Shown: positions 7,178 through 9,231 of the stretch, piece by piece | Layout of the letters: each line of letters opens with the position of its first letter | How positions within the stretch are numbered: the first letter of the stretch is position 1 | Origin: DAOTUB01 sp034437455 | Lineage (GTDB): Bacteria; Chloroflexota; Anaerolineae; B4-G1 | NCBI GenBank assembly: GCA_034437455.1 | Contig: DAOTUB010000149.1 | Location: 1 to 9,231 of the forward strand | Direction of reading: 5' to 3' | Length of the DNA stretch: 9,231 nucleotides | The notes under the pieces: model-generated | The model's database searches: none | What the model was told of the DNA's origin: nothing | The model's input: only the letters and a program-made list of their open reading frames with translations | Translations under genes and position numbers: made by a program

Positions 7178-8095
7178 ATGGAGGGAGAAGAGGTTGCTTT
7201 TACTGTCGCCGAGGAGAACGAGGGCGACCGGTTGGACAAGGTCATCGCGGTTCGCGCGCCGGAGCTTAGCCGGACAAAGGTTCAGCGATTGATCGATGCC
7301 GGTGCGGTGACGGTCAACGGCGATCCGTGCAAGCCCGCCTACCGGGTGGAACCGGGCGACCAGGTCGCAATGGTTCTGCCGGAAGAGCCGGAGCCTACGG
7401 TTCGCCCGGAGCCGATCCCGCTGGACGTGATCTACGAGGACGAGCATCTGCTGGTGGTGAACAAACCGGCCGGGATGGTGGTGCATCCTGCGCCTGGACA
7501 TCCCGGCGGCACGTTGGTCAACGCCGTGCTGGCTCATGCCCCCGAGGTCGCCGGCGTCGGTCGGCCAGAGCGGGCGGGATTGATCCATCGTCTGGACAAA
7601 GAGACCTCCGGGCTGATCGTCGTCGCCAAGGACGAGGCGACCCTGGTCGCGATGCAGCGCCAATTCAAACGTCGCCAAGTCGCCAAGACCTACCTGGCGC
7701 TGGTCGAGGGTCACGTGCAGCCTCCAGAGGGAATCGTAGAGGTTCCGTTGGGGCGGGACAAGCGACATCGACAAAAGATGGCTGCACGGCGAGATGGGAA
7801 GAAAGCGCGCACGATGTACCGGGTCCTCGAGACCTTTGACCGTCACACGCTGCTGGAGGTGCATCCCTACACCGGCCGTATGCACCAGGTGCGGGTGCAT
7901 CTGGCGTGGTTGGGCTATCCCATAGTGGGGGATGCGGTCTATGGGCGCCGCCGCCAGCGATTGCTCCAGGAGCGCCACTTTCTGCACGCGGCGCAGCTCT
8001 GCTTCACCCATCCCGCTGCGGGCGAGCAGGTGACGTTCCAAGCTCCGTTGCCCGTAGAACTGTCCGCCGTTCTTGAGCACTTGCAAAGTCGGTAG
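7178..8095 (+). CDS. rluD: RluD-type 23S rRNA pseudouridine synthase (RluA family, S4 domain)
   Basis: This 305-residue protein would isomerise uridines to pseudouridine in large-subunit rRNA (helix 69 positions for RluD itself). Residues about 10-75 form an S4 RNA-binding domain (DRLDKVIAVRAPELSRTKVQ, then AGAVTVNG). The RluA catalytic domain follows, with LLVVNKPAGMVVHPAPGHPG, the signature HRLDKETSGLIVVAK with catalytic Asp140, and VHPYTGRMHQVRVHL and PIVGDAVYG towards the C-terminus. Length and Asp position match E. coli RluD closely (326 residues, Asp139). The ATG at 7178 is chosen because it has a ribosome binding site and promoter in front and starts right at the S4 domain. The frame is open further upstream but runs through the terminator and promoter. 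The exact target uridines cannot be told from sequence; RluA or RluC-like specificity is the alternative. Confidence 0.92.
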   Translation: MEGEEVAFTVAEENEGDRLDKVIAVRAPELSRTKVQRLIDAGAVTVNGDPCKPAYRVEPGDQVAMVLPEEPEPTVRPEPIPLDVIYEDEHLLVVNKPAGMVVHPAPGHPGGTLVNAVLAHAPEVAGVGRPERAGLIHRLDKETSGLIVVAKDEATLVAMQRQFKRRQVAKTYLALVEGHVQPPEGIVEVPLGRDKRHRQKMAARRDGKKARTMYRVLETFDRHTLLEVHPYTGRMHQVRVHLAWLGYPIVGDAVYGRRRQRLLQERHFLHAAQLCFTHPAAGEQVTFQAPLPVELSAVLEHLQSR

Positions 8096-8132
8096 ATGGG
8101 ATCGGCTTCTCAATCTACCATTTTCCAATCAT

Positions 8133-8139
8133 AAGGAGA
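8133..8139 (+). promoter_or_regulatory. Ribosome binding site of the nitrilase-like gene
   Basis: AAGGAGA lies eight bases before the ATG at 8148. It fixes this start over an in-frame TTG at 8073 that would overlap the end of rluD. The 52-base gap after rluD has no obvious promoter or terminator, so co-transcription is likely. Confidence 0.85.
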
Positions 8140-8147
8140 AGAGATAC

Positions 8148-8975
8148 ATGGCACGCGAAATTACCGTTGCAACCATACAGATGGAACCCTTACTGGATCA
8201 GATGGAGGAGAACCTGGTCAAGATGAGCGAGTTCATCACCCGCGTCGCGACCGAACAGCCGGTGGATCTGATCATCTTCCCAGAGCTGGTCACGACGGGG
8301 TATGAGCTGGGGCCGCGTTTTCCGCACCTGGCTCAGCGTATCCCCGGCCCCACCGTCAACCTGCTCGCTCAGCGGGCCAGCGAACTGGGTGTACACATCG
8401 CTTTTGGGATGGTCACCAAGAAAGACGTCGAAAGCATCCTTTACAATACAGCCGTGTTGATCGGTCCTGACGGCGATATTCTGTGTCAGTATAATAAAGT
8501 ACACCTGCGAGGAGAGGAACAGATCACGTTCCGTCCGGGGTATCAGATCAAAAGCTGCGAGACGTCGCTGGGGGACGTTGGATTGAACGTCGGCTTGATG
8601 GTCGGGTGGGATTTGGCCTTCCCCGAGACGGCGCGCAGCCTGGTGATGCAAGGGGCCGAGTTGTTGATCGTATGTGCCAATTGGGAGGAACCTCACGCCG
8701 AGGAATGGCGCGTCTACTTGCAGGCGCGGGCCTACGAAAACGCGGTCTTTGTGGCAGCCGCGAATCGGATAGGAGAGGAGCCTTCGTATACTTTCTTCGG
8801 CCAAAGTACCATCGTTAACCCTTATGGCGAGGTCTATGCCAGCGTGGAGGAGCCCTCCGAGGGATATGCCGTAGCAACCATTGATATGCGGGAGGTGCGA
8901 CGGCGGCGCGAGGAGACGCAAGTGTTGCAGTGCCGTCATCCACAGGCTTATCGGGCTGTGGTGAAAAAGTACTGA
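8148..8975 (+). CDS. Nitrilase-superfamily (carbon-nitrogen hydrolase) homologue lacking the catalytic cysteine
   Basis: This 275-residue protein covers a complete CN-hydrolase domain. Active members cleave amides or nitriles with a Glu-Lys-Cys triad. Glu46 is present in DLIIFPELVTTGYELG, Lys117 in YNKVHLRGEEQITFRPG, and the acidic EE of that segment matches the extra conserved Glu. The nucleophile segment, normally like G-L-x-I-C-Y-D-x-x-F-P-E, reads GLMVGWDLAFPE, so Gly153 (codon GGG, 8604-8606) replaces Cys. The rest of the fold is intact (GAELLIVCANW, LQARAYENAVFVAAANR, FFGQSTIVNPYGEV). A Cys at residue 176 lies in a beta strand, not at the active position. It is cytoplasmic by the lack of a signal peptide. 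It probably shares a transcript with rluD. The best description is a structurally intact pseudoenzyme, or an enzyme with altered chemistry; its substrate is unknown. Confidence 0.9.
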   Translation: MAREITVATIQMEPLLDQMEENLVKMSEFITRVATEQPVDLIIFPELVTTGYELGPRFPHLAQRIPGPTVNLLAQRASELGVHIAFGMVTKKDVESILYNTAVLIGPDGDILCQYNKVHLRGEEQITFRPGYQIKSCETSLGDVGLNVGLMVGWDLAFPETARSLVMQGAELLIVCANWEEPHAEEWRVYLQARAYENAVFVAAANRIGEEPSYTFFGQSTIVNPYGEVYASVEEPSEGYAVATIDMREVRRRREETQVLQCRHPQAYRAVVKKY

Positions 8976-9055
8976 TGGACGACAGCCTGATGAACCATTT
9001 ACGTTGGATGGTGGTACATATATAGCTTGGGCGAGGCGTGAAATAGTGCCTTTTG

Positions 9056-9078
9056 GCTGTGTGCTAGCGACACACAGC
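9056..9078 (+). terminator. Hairpin downstream of the nitrilase-like gene, weak terminator candidate
   Basis: GCTGTGTG (9056-9063) pairs perfectly with CACACAGC (9071-9078) around the loop CTAGCGA. It is followed by TTACTTTGG, which is only moderately T-rich. It lies 80 bases after the stop codon. It is a plausible 3' end for the rluD-nitrilase unit, but the poor T-run makes this uncertain. Confidence 0.4.
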
Positions 9079-9083
9079 TTACT

Positions 9084-9111
9084 TTGGAAACGATTGGTCA
9101 AGGGGTATAAT
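9084..9111 (+). promoter_or_regulatory. Promoter-like sequence reading toward the right edge
   Basis: TTGGAA (9084-9089) and a perfect TATAAT (9106-9111) are 16 bases apart. Transcription would start near 9118, at the foot of the stem-loop 9119-9148. No coding sequence follows within the window, so the product, if any, lies beyond 9231 or is a non-coding leader. Confidence 0.5.
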
Positions 9112-9118
9112 TCAGAAC

Positions 9119-9148
9119 TCTGGGGGACAGGTTTCTTTTTTCTCCAGA
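9119..9148 (+). other. Stem-loop with T-rich loop
   Basis: TCTGGGGGA (9119-9127) can pair with TTCTCCAGA (9140-9148), with two G-T wobbles, leaving a 12-base loop rich in T. It begins at the predicted start of transcription from the promoter at 9084-9111. The GGGGGACAG stretch followed by a T-rich run recalls sequences often found near REP-associated transposases, but this is a recollection of pattern and not a demonstrated match. Confidence 0.35.
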
Positions 9149-9176
9149 CTGTATCTTTGCAATAAAACGGGGCTAT

Positions 9177-9230
9177 GTAGCCGAGGTTTCCATACCTCGC
9201 GGGCCTGCGCGCTATGGAAAGCGCGGCTAC
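9177..9230. repeat. REPIN-like inverted pair of GTAG-hairpin units
   Basis: Left unit: GTAGC at 9177, then hairpin CGAGGT (9182-9187), loop TTCCAT, ACCTCG (9194-9199). Right unit, inverted: hairpin CGCGCT (9208-9213), loop ATGGAA, AGCGCG (9220-9225), then GGCTAC ending at 9230. The outer arms GTAGCCG and CGGCTAC are perfectly complementary, and the two loops are complementary to each other. A GTAG foot plus short hairpin in two inverted copies is the classical layout of REP doublets mobilised by RAYT transposases. The window ends one base later, so flanking copies may be cut off. Confidence 0.6.
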
Positions 9231-9231
9231 G

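Noticed and set aside
7070..8128. Minus-strand open frame antisense to rluD
   Set aside because: It mirrors the rluD codons, has no family-like motif, and runs through the terminator and promoter.
8975..9025. 16-codon ORF whose ATG overlaps the nitrilase stop (TGATG)
   Set aside because: The overlap looks like translational coupling, but the peptide is very short, has no recognisable feature, and TGATG occurs easily by chance.
8190..9101. Minus-strand open frame antisense to the nitrilase-like gene
   Set aside because: It is a shadow frame with no motif, whereas the + strand frame is clearly homologous to a known superfamily.
9150..9231. Possible tRNA or structured RNA gene at the right edge
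   Set aside because: The paired segments form two hairpins with GTAG feet; there is no T-loop consensus, anticodon arm or acceptor stem of tRNA type.

Overview
The window is GC-rich and gene-dense, with all three recognisable genes on the + strand. It looks like a bacterial chromosome fragment, possibly from a metagenome assembly. Gene content, codon use and the palindromic repeats would fit an environmental Chloroflexota (Anaerolineae-like) genome. That placement is an impression, because no rRNA or other phylogenetic marker is present.

Region 1 (1-6925) is the 3' three quarters of a giant cyclic beta-1,2-glucan synthase gene (NdvB/ChvB/Cgs type). It holds the end of the GT84 glycosyltransferase domain, a membrane segment block, the glycoamylase-like cyclisation domain (GH189 type), and a GH94-type phosphorylase module with two beta-sandwich units and a complete DWND catalytic motif. 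The start of the gene lies outside the window. The first 78 bases duplicate 296-373 at a distance of 295 bases and in another reading frame. This means either an assembly artefact at a contig end or a frame-breaking tandem duplication. Three copies of a C-tract/G-tract palindrome are inserted in frame in two linkers of this protein.

Region 2 (6926-7177) is an intergenic stretch full of dyad symmetry: a cluster of AGCGGATA units in direct and inverted orientation, a 14-base perfect palindrome, a strong 14-bp hairpin that can serve as an intrinsic terminator, and a good sigma-70-like promoter for the next gene.

Region 3 (7178-8975) is a probable two-gene unit: an RluD-type 23S rRNA pseudouridine synthase, then, after 52 bases and a strong ribosome binding site, a nitrilase-superfamily protein. 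The latter keeps the Glu and Lys of the catalytic triad but has Gly where the nucleophilic Cys should be, so it is probably a pseudoenzyme or has a changed function.

Region 4 (8976-9231) has no supported gene. It holds a small hairpin, a promoter-like TTGGAA-N16-TATAAT, a U-rich stem-loop just after it, and at the edge a pair of inverted GTAG-hairpin units resembling a REPIN (mobile REP doublet). The two hairpin stems differ by changes that preserve pairing.

The best candidates for something undescribed are the Cys-less nitrilase homologue, the in-frame palindromic insertions in the glucan synthase, and the REPIN-like element. I saw no defence system, CRISPR array, tRNA or transposase gene.
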